64,000 nt of DNA from Chloranthus sessilifolius (taxonomy: Eukaryota > Streptophyta > Magnoliopsida > Chloranthales > Chloranthaceae). This document shows, piece after piece, positions 33,600 to 44,553 of this stretch; within the stretch, counting starts at the first letter, position 1; every line of letters starts with the position of its first letter. The notes beneath the pieces are model-generated. The model was not told where the DNA came from and did not search any database. It saw nothing but the letters and a program-made list of their open reading frames with translations. The DNA is taken from positions 144,973,317 through 145,037,316 of the forward strand of contig CM037584.1 of NCBI GenBank assembly GCA_021018995.1, in the 5' to 3' direction. A program made the position numbers and the translations under genes.

Positions 33600-36500
33600 C
33601 CTTCTCTGTTGTTGCTGCCTATGTTGACATCTGTTTGTTCATAGCTTAACGGGACCTGATGAGGATCATAGGTTGGTACCGAGAGCTAGAAAGGTATGGC
33701 TGCCGGTTCTTGAGGTACTTGTACTGTCGGCTCAGGAGGTGTGCGCAATACTTGATTCACCTCGGTGGTAGCGGGTTAGGTGGAAAGATTGGGCCAAATG
33801 GGGGTGGTGAAGCGTGAGGGTGGTGGTATTTGAGGGAAGGAGGTAAAAGTAGGCCATTGATAGCTGGTGGGTGCTGGCGGTAGATGGGGGGTCTGATGGG
33901 CCGTTGGGAGATTGAAGGGGGGGGGGTGGATTTTGCAGGAGAAACTTGGGGTGATGGGATGGACGTAGGCCATTGGTAAGTGCCAGGTGCGGGTATGGGA
34001 TTGGGGGCCTAGTGGCTTAAAGGGTAATCGGTGGGGGTTGTGGTGTATGGTGGTAGTTGAAATGGGGCGAGCGCATGCCATTGATAACTGGCGGGTGTGG
34101 GTGCAGGATTGGGGGCCTGGGTGCTTATAGGGTAATTGATGGGGGTTGTGGTGTATGGTTGGTATGCATTGATATTTACATAATTGACGAGTGTGGTGGA
34201 CGAAAAGTATGCCCAGAGATCCAAGGGTTGAAATTGCGGGGTTGGGTTGGGGAAATATTCTGACAAATTTAGGGGTTCAATTACCCCTACGTTCCCCTCT
34301 TCTATGTTTCTTAACAAAGGTGCTACATAACTCTCCCGATCATTGATATAATCGAATGGGTCAAATTCTAACTCCTCCTCATCTTCTATCATTCCAACGG
34401 TGGGTATGAGACCTGCTCCTCCGGTGGGACGTGGGGGTAGTGGCACTTGGTGAATATTAACATGCTGAGAGGGTGCAGGGGGAATGATTTTCTCGGCATC
34501 ATCAAATCTTGGATGGCGTGCTTCAATGAGAACCAACGATCAGTAGGGTAACCCGGACCCTGATGAAAATTATAGTGGGTATTTGGGTCATAGTTCCTTG
34601 CAATCGAGTGAGGAGGAGGTTGTGGTTGGCGGATAGTCACTAATCCCTTTTCTACTAATAGGAGAAAAAGTACACTCAATGATTGCCCCAGAGGTGTGAA
34701 GACTCGATCGTAGCGGGCTTTCCTCTGTTCCGGGGTCATTTGCATTCCTTCCCCATTCCCCATTCTTTGCATCTGCTCAGGCCTAACGGGTGCTAGTGGG
34801 GCATCCTGAAATTGAAACGGGATTGTATTGTTATGGGGCCGGGTATTGATTATGTTCTGGACATCGCCCCCTATTTTCTTTTCATTCCTTTGCTATGAAA
34901 ATCTTCTTACCCCACTGGGTCCACTCAGCATATTCTTATTCAGACTCCCTTCCCTGATGGCGTCCTCGCATTGGTTATCATTTTTCACCAGATCAGCAAA
35001 GTTGGTCTGCTGCTGATATACCAAAAAGTCTTAAATCACTGGCAGAGTGTTCTTTGAAATCATCTCTATCTTTTCATAATCAGGTATTATGTTCCTGACC
35101 TGAGCTGCCAATGCTCTCCATCGCCCCAAGTAGTTGCTGAAGGTCTCATTCTGGTTCTGCTTTACACGGGCCAAGTCGGACTTACGCGGCTCGATGTCTA
35201 TATTATAGACATACTGTTCTTGAAAGAGATGCGTCAAGTCCCTCTAACGTTTTCATCATAGATGGTTTTAAAGATGTGAACTATCTTAAAGCCGGCCCTG
35301 TCAGACTCTTTTGAAAGACTTTTATTAGCAGTCTTTCATCCTCCCCATATTGGCACATGTCCCCATAGTAGGACTTCAGGTGTGGAATAGGATTGCCAGT
35401 GCCATTATATTTGTCGAAGGTTGACATTTTAAATTTGGGCGGGGGACCTCGAACAGACATAAATGCATGAAAGTCATGGCGTGGATTTACACCCATTTCA
35501 TCAATTTGCTTTGTATTTTGTCTAGCTGTTCTTTTCGGTATTACGACTCTTTTTAATCTGAGGTCACTTTCTCGACCGTCAGTTGAACTTCACTCTGGGC
35601 CACCAGGGGGTGGGCAATTATGGGAGGAGGGTTGAGGCTAGTCAAAGCCCCAGCATAGGCCTCGCTATTCCTAATCTCGTTCTTTTCATACTACTGGTCG
35701 GAATAGTGTGCAATAGGGGATTCTCTATTGTTGTTGCATGGGTTGGATGGGAATGACATGAGTGGGGTTGGGTGAGCCCATTAGAGGAAAGATTTGTTGG
35801 GTGATGGGAATTTGGTTTGGTGGGGCTGATAGGGCCATTGGGTATGGGGAAGGTTTGGAGATGGCCTTGGGGTGTGGGGCCATGGAGAAGTGGGTTTGAG
35901 GTAGCATTGGGTTTGACCAGTGAAGGTTGGGTTAAATGTTGGGGGTATTGTGGAAGGTATGAGTGTGGGGTCTGGGTTTAGGCCATGAACCCTTCGCCAT
36001 TTTGGGCCACAGGCCATTGATAGGTTTGGGCCATGGGGCCTCGGTGGGTGTGGGCTAGTAGGCCTAGGTAGGTATGGGCCAAGGGCCCTTGAGGGGTTTG
36101 GCCTTGATGGGTCTGGGCCATGGGCCCTTGGTGGGTCTGGTGTAATGGGCCTTGGTGGGTCTGGGCCATGGGCCCTTAGTGGGTCTGGGCCATGGGCCCT
36201 GAGTAGGTTTGGGTGGTGGGGTATTGGGCCATGGGCCCTTGGGATATGTGAGAAAAGGGGGTTTGGGCCAATGGGTCTTGGGGTAAGTGGGTAATGGGGG
36301 TTTGGGTGGTGTAGATTATGGGGGGTTGATGGGGGTCATGGGGGAGTGAGGCATGGTGATTGGGTAGGGTGTGAGACGGGTTTAGGGAGGTGGGGTGTGA
36401 GGGAGGTGGGGGGGTGTTTTGAGAAGCATTCCACATGGAATAGGCTTGGAACATCTCCTCCATCATGGTCGTGGGGAGAGGGTTGGATGGAGATGGGAGA

Positions 36501-37057
36501 TTTAAGGGATGATGGGGTATAGATGGGATGGAGGTGGAGGAAAAATTGGGCATGGCCCCGGTATAATTGGGCATGTCCATGGTAGGTGGGGGGGTATGGG
36601 GTTGATGAGGGGATGTATTGGGTATGTTTTGGGATGATGGGAGGCATGATGAGGAGGGATGAGGAAAGTTGGGCATGGCCCCGATAAAAATGGGCCTAAC
36701 CCGGATGGATGGGGGATTTTGCGGGGGGGCAGATAGGGCGGAAGTGGTGTATGTGAATGTGGATGGATCGGGTCTATAGGGGGATGATGGGAATTGGGGC
36801 ATGGATGTGGATGGGGAAAATGAGTTTGGGTTTGGCATGGGCATGGTTTGGGCAGAAGATGGAGAATGGGGGGTAGGACTTTGGATATTTTAGGGGGTAA
36901 TGGTTGGGAATATGGGGGCGCCAAATGGGCCAGTAATGGTAAAGGGGGGTTGGGTGAGGGGAATGGTGGAAAAAATTTCTCCCAAATGGGAGTGGGTTGG
37001 AGAATGTGGTGGGGATGAGTCGGGATCAGCGTAAGCCGGGTCCACTACCCACGACAT
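33600..37057 (-). pseudogene. gag: gag region, copy 2
   Basis: The likely start is at 37057. The proline-rich part includes a 222-residue open stretch at 36176-36844. The capsid-like segment is at 35031-35496, including the ETFSNYLGRWRALAAQVRN block that defines the retrotransposon gag family. The C-terminal part is at 34009-34772. Broken; fossil. Confidence 0.8.
36000..36235 (-). repeat. Coding minisatellite in gag, copy 2
   Basis: The same GGGCCATGGGCCC-bearing units encode QTHQGP-type peptides; this is the longest uninterrupted run of them (frame at 35978-36169). Confidence 0.75.
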
Positions 37058-37541
37058 TCTACGGGAACGGGCTGGGTAAGGGTGCCTTGCATAAGGCCCA
37101 AAAATCCTCCTTCCCCTACGGGATGGTGGAGGGCAAGATGATGTCGTTGTGCCGGCACCACAAACTATATATATATTTTTTGGGTTTTGATTATATATAT
37201 TTTTTTGAATTTTTTTTGAAAAAGTATTGAAAAATAAAGGTTTCGAAGCCTTAGAATTCCCTTTTCGGGTGGCTCTTATACCTTAATTCAAGACCCGCGG
37301 CGACGATTCCGATGCACTTCAAAAGAATCGAAGGAGAACCTTCGATCTATTGAAGGCACAAAAATCGAGGGAAATAACCTGTTTCCCCGGAATGAGCCAA
37401 AAAGAAGTTGCCCTCTTTTGATCAGTGGGGTCGTATTGGGTGTTGGAGATGGTGGGGCCTAAACAAGGTACTAAGCACACTGATCGGGAGACTCGGGAGG
37501 TGAAGAAGGCCACAGATTCGGGCTGGGGTGCTATTAAACAG

Positions 37542-37704
37542 ACCTGGCGCAATTAATACATGCGCCCAGGTTGCAGGGCACTATTTTTACACTGGCACAA
37601 CTCGCCAAGGTAAAAACGTGGATTTTAAAGCTGGCGCAACTATTAGTTGCGCCAGTTATAAATTCCAATTTTTTGCATTGGCGCAACTAATACTTGCTCC
37701 AGGC
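37542..37704. promoter_or_regulatory. Palindrome cluster B, copy 2
   Basis: Units lie at about 37542-37571, 37630-37655 (perfect arms) and 37676-37704. Sequence downstream on the minus strand has an open stretch of 77 codons (37319-37552) of unknown meaning. Confidence 0.68.
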
Positions 37705-37714
37705 AAAAACTGAT

Positions 37715-38520
37715 GCTCCAGAACTGATGACAGCAACCACCAACACCCAAAATGGGTCTTTTTTTTTTAGTTTTTTTCGAAGCTAGGCTTCAGAGAACTG
37801 AGCTATTTTTTTTTGGAGATCGATTCTCTCCTCACCGCACCTAAAGGGTTTGAGTCCGGTATAACTCGCTAGCGCACTCTCCAAGGGTTTTAAGTTTTGG
37901 AATGGGAACCCACCCGATATACCTCTGGCATGAGCGCCTTCTCAGATACTAGGTAGGCTGGGACTTTTCTGGATCAGCACTACTAGGGGCTGCTGCCATA
38001 CTAAGACCCGAGTGGTTGTGTGTTTGCCTAATCCCAAACCCTTTAAATCTACCCCATAAAAGCAAATTAATTAAGCTCCCTAACTTGGTTCAATTTTAAT
38101 TTTTTTCAAAGCCTTTTTTATGGAAGTTTTCTTAAGTTCAAAGAATGGGGGTGATGATCCCGTGCCGCCACTACGGGCCGACGTCCACTATCAGAATATG
38201 TTTGCACAAGTAGGCCTGCCAATCGGCAAAGTCACTTTAAATGACAAAAAATTAAATGAATTAAAAGATAATGCTCAGGTAGGCCAGCCGATCGCCTAAG
38301 ACACTTAAAATGACGGAAAAGTAAAGAAATTTAAAGACTATACGCAAGTAGGCCTGCCAATCAGCTAAGGCTCGTAAATGACGTAAAAGTAGGGGTAAGT
38401 AAAGTGACTTAATCGGAGGGGTGACTGAAAAAAATAGCAAAAATAAAAATAAATAAACTGCAATAAAATGTTAGAAAAATATAAAAAAGGCCTAGTTCAA
38501 GGGGAAGCTCTACTAGCTAC
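37715..38520 (-). other. Untranslated leader with ~72 bp repeats, copy 2
   Basis: Three GTAGGCCTGCCAATC-type units lie at about 38205-38395. Sequence is collinear with copy 1. Confidence 0.6.
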
Positions 38521-38538
38521 TCCCCAGTAGAGTCGCCA
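38521..38538 (-). other. Primer binding site, tRNA-Arg(ACG) type, copy 2
   Basis: The 18 bases are identical to the copy 1 site and are separated from the LTR B edge by two bases. Confidence 0.87.
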
Positions 38539-39263
38539 TCTGTGCAACTGTGGGAATCGAGACGATCCCGTCGTGACGATGCACTCTCTAACGAAAAATA
38601 TAGAGTCACCACCCGGAGCTTTCGGTGTCCCGGGATACCTAGTTCATTTTTATGAGCAGTGAAGTGCTAAAAATATGACTCTGAATCCGGTCCACACCAA
38701 AGGCTCTTTGGTAGGGGCTTCGGTTATCGATCGGGGAGGTGTTAGGCACCCGATCTACCCGCTTAACGCGGTCTCTACTAATGGCCAAAAATAAAATGAA
38801 GTAAAAGAAAAGAAAATAGCTTCCTCTTGCCGAAATGAGCCTCCAATCCTATTGGTGCCCCTCCGTTCCTACCGAAAATTTGGCGGGTAACGGCACAAAA
38901 TGAGAGGGTAGGGAGTGCAAAAGGAGATAGGAGAAGAAAGGGGAGAGCCAGAGCCCTCGGGCCCTTGTAGCACCATAGGAGAGCCTTGAGTGGCTTGCTT
39001 TGATGAGCTCTTGAAGGCTTTGTGTGGGGGAAAATGGGGTTCTAGCTCTTAAGGCTTGAAGCTAATAGGTAGGGGAGGAAGGCAAGGGGGTCACACACAC
39101 CTAACCTAATGGTTTTTTATGAAATGCTAAGGGTGGGAAGAGGTTTTAGAATTCTGGTTTTTGTATGGGAGGGGTGCACTAAAGGGAGAAAGATCTTCTT
39201 ACTTTAAGCTCTTTCTCTCTTAGATAGAAATTCTCAACCCTTAAATCAAGGGGAGGGGGGCTC

Positions 39264-39271
39264 TATTTATA
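39264..39271 (-). promoter_or_regulatory. LTR B TATA box
   Basis: The TATAAATAGAG context is identical to that in LTR A. It would drive minus-strand transcription of copy 2. Confidence 0.7.
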
Positions 39272-39551
39272 GGAAAAGGATAGGTTAGGAGGCTACTTAG
39301 ATGCTAATTAGGGTTAGCAATTAGGTAATCTCTAATTTAAAGTTTCCTAGGAATTTTGGAGCCTTGAAATGTGTGAGAAGGTCCTCCAATGGTGGATGAT
39401 GAGATGAGGCCTTAAGCCACTTGAAGGGGTGCAAATAAGCTTCAAAAGGGTGCAACAGAACTAGCAAAACACACTCCAAAGGTCAAGGTGGTCAACAAGT
39501 CAAACCCTAATCACGATTTTCAGGATAAAATCTAACAGTTATTGTTCTTAT

Positions 39552-39762
39552 GCCTGGCGCATCTATTAGTTGTGCCAGGCAAATGCGCTGTAAAATAGTG
39601 CAGAACAATGCTTGGAAGTTAGCTCGAGAGGATGGGGCCCATATTTGAATCTGGCGTAACTATTAGTTATGCTAGGCTTAAAATGAGGGAGAATTGGCCT
39701 GGCGCAACTATTAGTTACACTAGGCAAAGTTTATTACTGGCGCAACTATTAGTTGCGCCAAG
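39552..39762. promoter_or_regulatory. Palindrome cluster C in LTR B U3
   Basis: Four units lie at about 39552-39580, 39650-39677, 39698-39725 and 39737-39762. The last is a near-perfect inverted repeat. This is the fullest version of the LTR cluster. Confidence 0.75.
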
Positions 39763-40101
39763 TCCCTAAGGGGGCCCACATGACTTTAACTATCTGCCCT
39801 CCGGATTCGGTTTGCCATATCTTTTTACGTATACCTCCGATTGGGGCAATTCTTAGACCATTGGAAAGCTGACGACCTTTACTCTTAAATGGTATGAGAC
39901 TCAATCACAGTAGAGGGCCGTAGCCAGTTCTGGTACACCACTGTTCATCCATAGCCTGGTAAGGTTAGTTTTTAGGGTTTGGAATGGGTTCTAAGGATTG
40001 GGATTGGTTTTTCAAGGTTCGGGGTAGGTTCCTAAGGGGGTCTAAGGCAATTCATAAGGGTTGGGGTAGTTCCTAAAGGTTCCATTCATGCTATCCAAAA
40101 G

Positions 40102-41491
40102 CTCAGGAGTGCGCCCTTCTCTAAATGTATTTCGATCGGTCCTTGGGCCAAATTTGGGTGTCTACAGATCCGAATACAGAATACTTGGTACATCCACACA
40201 CATACAGAAATCAATGTTGTTATAATATATGGCAGAAAGAAATGATTCCATTCTATACAAAGCATCTAAAATAAAATAACTGAAATAAAATCACAGGTGA
40301 TGGCCAACCGTCACTTAAACAGTGGCGTACAAATCTATATAAACAAAAACTAGACGTACCAAGTTCAAACTCTCAGGTCCAATACTGTACCAAAATCTAA
40401 AAAATCAATAGAAACTGATGTGCTTCTTTCTCCGATACGTATATCCGGATTCTCCTCAAGTCCAGGGCCCTTTTCTCAAGCTATACCTGTGACGTATAGT
40501 CGGGGTGATCTAACAGTCTAAGCTCAATAGCAGAAATATCAACAACAATTACATCTTATCATGTCAATGCATAGAATCGATGACAGAGTTCAAAATAGAA
40601 CCAAAACATGAATTCAAAGACATAATTCAAAGTGATAATTAATCAGAAATTCGATAACAGAAATAAAAGCTCGTATTTTCTTATTCACTATACACTATTC
40701 AATAATTTAATGTTCAGGGTTCAGATTCCAACATTCAGTGTTCAATGATTCAATGTCCATTGTTCACTGTACATTCACTGTGTTCACTACATTCACTATG
40801 CTTACAACATTCTTTATGCTCACTGCATTCACTACATGAATGTGTTCACTACATTCAATATGCTCACAACATTATCTATGCTCATTGCATTCACTGTGTT
40901 CACCACAATCACTATGTTCACTTATGTATGTTATGTAATGCGTATGGATAACCATCGTACCAATCCAAATTTGGAGCTGAAAGTTACAGCTAAAATACCA
41001 AGACAATGTCAGCCCTTCTATCACAGTCGCGCGAGTGACTTCCAAAGTCGTGCGAGTGACTTCCAAAGTCGCGCGAGCGACTCTCTTGGCACACTCTCTC
41101 GATGTACAGTAGTTACCTCTAAATTTTTAGGCTATTGAAGCCTATCTCATGAGCGTCTTTATGAGTGTGTGGTCACATGAATCAGGATTTATGCAATTCT
41201 TCTCGAATTCAAATTTTCTTTTTCTTTCTTTTCTTTTCTCTCTTCAAACCCACATTAATTAACTAACATTTAGGGAAATTAACATACAATTTAAACCACA
41301 ATTTAACCATGAGATCTCACCTTTTTAACATGTGGAATTTGTGCATTCAACAATGGAATTTTGGAACGATCGGCGCTCTTGCTACACTCCCAACGGTTCA
41401 AAACTCTTAACTTAGTGCTGCTAGACCTCAGGAGTGCGCCCTCCTCTAAATGTGTTTCGAGCCGGCCTTGGGCCAAATTTGGTTGTCAACA
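40102..41491 (-). repeat. Duplicated LTR end flanking a 1.26 kb segment, LTR B
   Basis: The 65-base repeats are at 40102-40166 and 41427-41491. The structure is the same as in LTR A, so the acquisition predates the array. Confidence 0.72.
40740..41085. repeat. Two minisatellites in LTR B
   Basis: The TTCACTATG-type block is the same as in LTR A, but the 21-base unit is present only twice plus a partial, showing copy-number drift between LTRs. Confidence 0.75.
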
Positions 41492-41506
41492 GATGCCCCT
41501 CTTTGG
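41492..41506 (-). other. Polypurine tract, copy 3
   Basis: This 15-base tract is identical to that of copy 2 and directly abuts LTR B. Confidence 0.77.
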
Positions 41507-43127
41507 TATTCGATCACTAACGATCGTATGCCAAAGAAAAGAGATATCCGAAGAGGCCCAAGGCATTACTGACGGGTCTGCTACATGCAGAACGACCTTC
41601 AAACATCAGGTGAGTAACACGGTGAGAAAATGAAAGCCCTGGGGTGCCAGGCTAATCATTCATTTCTTGAGGTAATCGGTTCCCAAGTACTTAGCGACAT
41701 TACTGGGCATAACTGAGGTAGAATGAGTTACGAAAGCCCAATAGCTGGGAAAAACGTTCGCCACTCGAGTTGCGAAAACCCGTTAATTGGGGAAAACATC
41801 CGCTTCTTGAGATGATGTGAAGGTGATTGATGTTCGAGATTCATTCTGAATGCAACAGCTTCGTAAGTAAGAGGGGTGATCGACCCACATTCAAGGATAG
41901 GCGCGAAGTAAACATACGCAAGGCTCCACAGTTTGCGTCCAATCTGTACAAGGCATTTGATGACCTCATTGGATTATTCGCGGGTGCCCCGGCTGAAAGT
42001 AGGGTTCGAGATCTTTGGGTGAACCCATCGATCCCAAAGTTTATTTAGCATGACCGCCTGAGCGAAGTGAATAGATGTCACAACGCTCTTTGGGAGTACG
42101 TGCCATTTTTCTGAATGAATGCCTCAACTCAGCATGACCTAGAGTATCCTGTTTCGACTTCCTTGAATAGATTCAGCCAAACATTAGGCACCTCCCAAAA
42201 GGGGGCATCCAATCATGGTCTCTGTTGACAATGATCATAATCATTAATTAACTATGCATAATCATGCACCCATCGGGGGCAATAAGCAACAACAAAGGCG
42301 ATGAAAGCCCCGACCTGGACCCGTCCGAGTGCACTTTACAGGGACAAACGACCATCATACAGATACCCAGACGCATGGCGTACACTTTATAGGGATACCG
42401 CCTGCTCTGTGTTTTAAGCGAAAAATAAAAGGAAAGTGGACCCTTCTGAATGCATGGTTGCACATAGTTTGATTGATATGTAATATTATTCTTAACAGGT
42501 TGGTTTCAACCAACGATTGACCTTTTCCAACGGAGAATTTGAAGCTTTAAGACACTTAAGTTCATATGAACAGAGTGCTCATCGCAAAGATTTAGCAGTG
42601 GAGTCGACTCGATCGACACATCGACTGTTTGACTGGGACCGACACTGTTGCTCCTTCCTTAAAGTAGGATCCCAAGATCTGAGGTGAACCTCTGACTCAT
42701 GAATTTAATATGGCACAACTGCGTTGCAGATAAAATATTGACGTTTTATCGCCTTATGCTTGTGCGTCTCTGTGGGGAATACAGATCTATTTTCGATATA
42801 TTTTTTTGGATTTCCAAACTATTTTATGTGATTTTTTTGGAATTTTGAGTTATTATTTTATGTGAATTTTTTTTGGGAAATTTTTTTCGGCTTCTCTATG
42901 GGGATTCTCTTTTTTTTGGACTTTTTATATATCCAGTATAGGACCAAGGTGCTCATCGACCTCAGCCCGCCTTTATTTTAGCACGGCTTCCTCGGCAAGT
43001 CGATGGATGATCGAAATGCCGTTTTGGGAGCGTGTGCATCTGTCAGGGGTGATAAAATAAATAAGGAAGAAGTGGGGAACCGGCCCTCTCTATCCGCCCG
43101 ACCAGCCCAAGACCCGGCCCTATAGTA
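41507..43127. other. PPT-proximal internal sequence, copy 3
   Basis: Collinear with copy 2. The doubled 43-base unit lies at about 41725-41810. No coding was recognised. Confidence 0.5.
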
Positions 43128-43456
43128 CCGGCGCAACTAATAGTTGCGCCAGGCCACTAGGGGCCTCAAAATAGCCTAGCACAACTAATAGTTGCCCCAA
43201 GCAAAAGGAGGGCAAAATTTTGCTTGGCGCAACTAATAGTTGCGCCAGGCTTGGCTGGGGGAATTTAAACAGCCCAAGTTCGGGCTGGGGGGCCTTGTTT
43301 CGAATTTTTCTCCCCCTCCTTCTCCTTTGAAACTAAAAACTGCCTCTTCCTAGGGTTTCCTTTCATTGCCTCTTTGCGTGCCTCATTGTTGTTGCCCTGC
43401 TTGTGTGGATCGAGTGCCGGCTTACGCTAGATCAGAGACCCATCTTCTTTCAAAAG
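43128..43456 (+). promoter_or_regulatory. Palindrome cluster A, promoter and 5' leader of cargo gene 1, copy 3
   Basis: Units lie at about 43128-43154, 43175-43202 and 43223-43250. The layout is as in copy 2. Confidence 0.66.
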
Positions 43457-44552
43457 GTAACCATTAAAACTTACTTCCTTTGATTTCTCTTGTTTTTTTC
43501 TTGCAAATATGATGATGGTCTTATATTTTTGGATGGATAATGGTTAGTTTTTATTGTTTTTAAGTATATTGACGAGGTGTGGATGGTTCCTTATGATTAA
43601 TGCCTTATTGTTGTAGTTTATGGGTTTATTGGTGCCTATATATATATATATTTTGTTTTTATTTGTTTATATGGAATGGTTTTTCTTTTTTTTTTGTATT
43701 ATGTTGTTTATATATATTTTTTATTTTTATGTTGTTTTTTTTTCTTTTCTTTTTTTTTTTTTCTTTTTTTTTTTTTAAAGCAGAGGTTTTTTTTTTTCTT
43801 TTTTGAAAACTTTTAAACAAAGTAAAAGGGGTTTTTTTTTGTTTTTGTTTTTTTTTTGAAAGAATGTTTAAGGTAAAAGGCTTTTTTGTTTTTTTTTTTT
43901 AAGAACTTTTTAAACAAAATGAAAAGGATTTTATTTTCTTTTCCCTTTTTTTTGAAAGAAATTTCTAACATGGTAAAAGGATTTTATTTGCTTTTCCCCT
44001 CATTTTTTTTTGAAAGAGAGATTTTTTTTCAACAAGGTAAAAGGATTTTATTTTCTTTTCTCCTTTTTTGAAAGAGTTCCCTTTTTTTTTTTACAAGAAA
44101 AAAGGGATTTTATTTCCTTTTCTTCTCTTTTTTTTCTTTTTTTGTAAGAAATTTTTAACAAGGTAAAAGGGATTTTATTTCCTTTTCTCCTTTTTTGTTT
44201 GAAAGAATTTTTTTAACAAGGTAAAAGGGATTTTTTTTTTCTTTTCTTCCTTTTTGTTTGAAAGAAATTTTTTAACAAGGTAAAAGGGTTTTTATTTCCT
44301 TTTCTTCTTTTTTGTTTGAAAGAAACCATTTTTCCTTTTTCTTTTCTTTTTTTGAAAACTTTTAAACAAAGTAAAAGATTTTTTTTTGTTGTTTTTTTTT
44401 TAAAGAACTTTGTTTTTTTTTCTTCTTTTTGTTTGGAAACTTTTAAACAAAGTTAAAGGTTTTTCTTTTTGTTTTGTTTTCTTTTTTTGAAAAAACTTGT
44501 TTCACGTGTATCTTTGTTCCTGACTATATGTGAATGCCTTTTGTTGTCCCAG
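43457..44552 (+). other. Long T-rich leader intron of cargo gene 1, copy 3
   Basis: Donor at 43457, acceptor at 44552. The array is at about 43800-44500. Confidence 0.6.
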
Positions 44553-44553
44553 T

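Larger units (their letters stand above)
16375..41491 (-). mobile_element. Copy 2: Tat/Ogre element with both LTRs (~25.1 kb)
   Basis: The element runs from LTR A (its 3' LTR) to LTR B (its 5' LTR), with a 19.2 kb internal region. All parts expected of the family are present in order, and it also carries the full two-gene opposite-strand cargo. Length is at the upper end known for Ogre elements. It looks structurally whole but is broken in coding terms, with roughly ten to twenty interruptions in gag-pol and cargo together. Target-site duplications cannot be seen because both LTRs are shared with neighbours. LTR similarity of about 97-99% by eye suggests a young element, though recombination in an array can homogenise LTRs. 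Confidence 0.9.
38541..41491 (-). repeat. LTR B (2.95 kb), shared between copies 2 and 3
   Basis: This is the cleanest LTR. It starts TGTGCAACTG two bases from the primer site and ends TTGTCAACA next to the polypurine tract. Its palindrome cluster has four units, including one close to the consensus at 39737-39762, and its 21 bp repeat block has two full units where LTR A has three. Confidence 0.88.
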
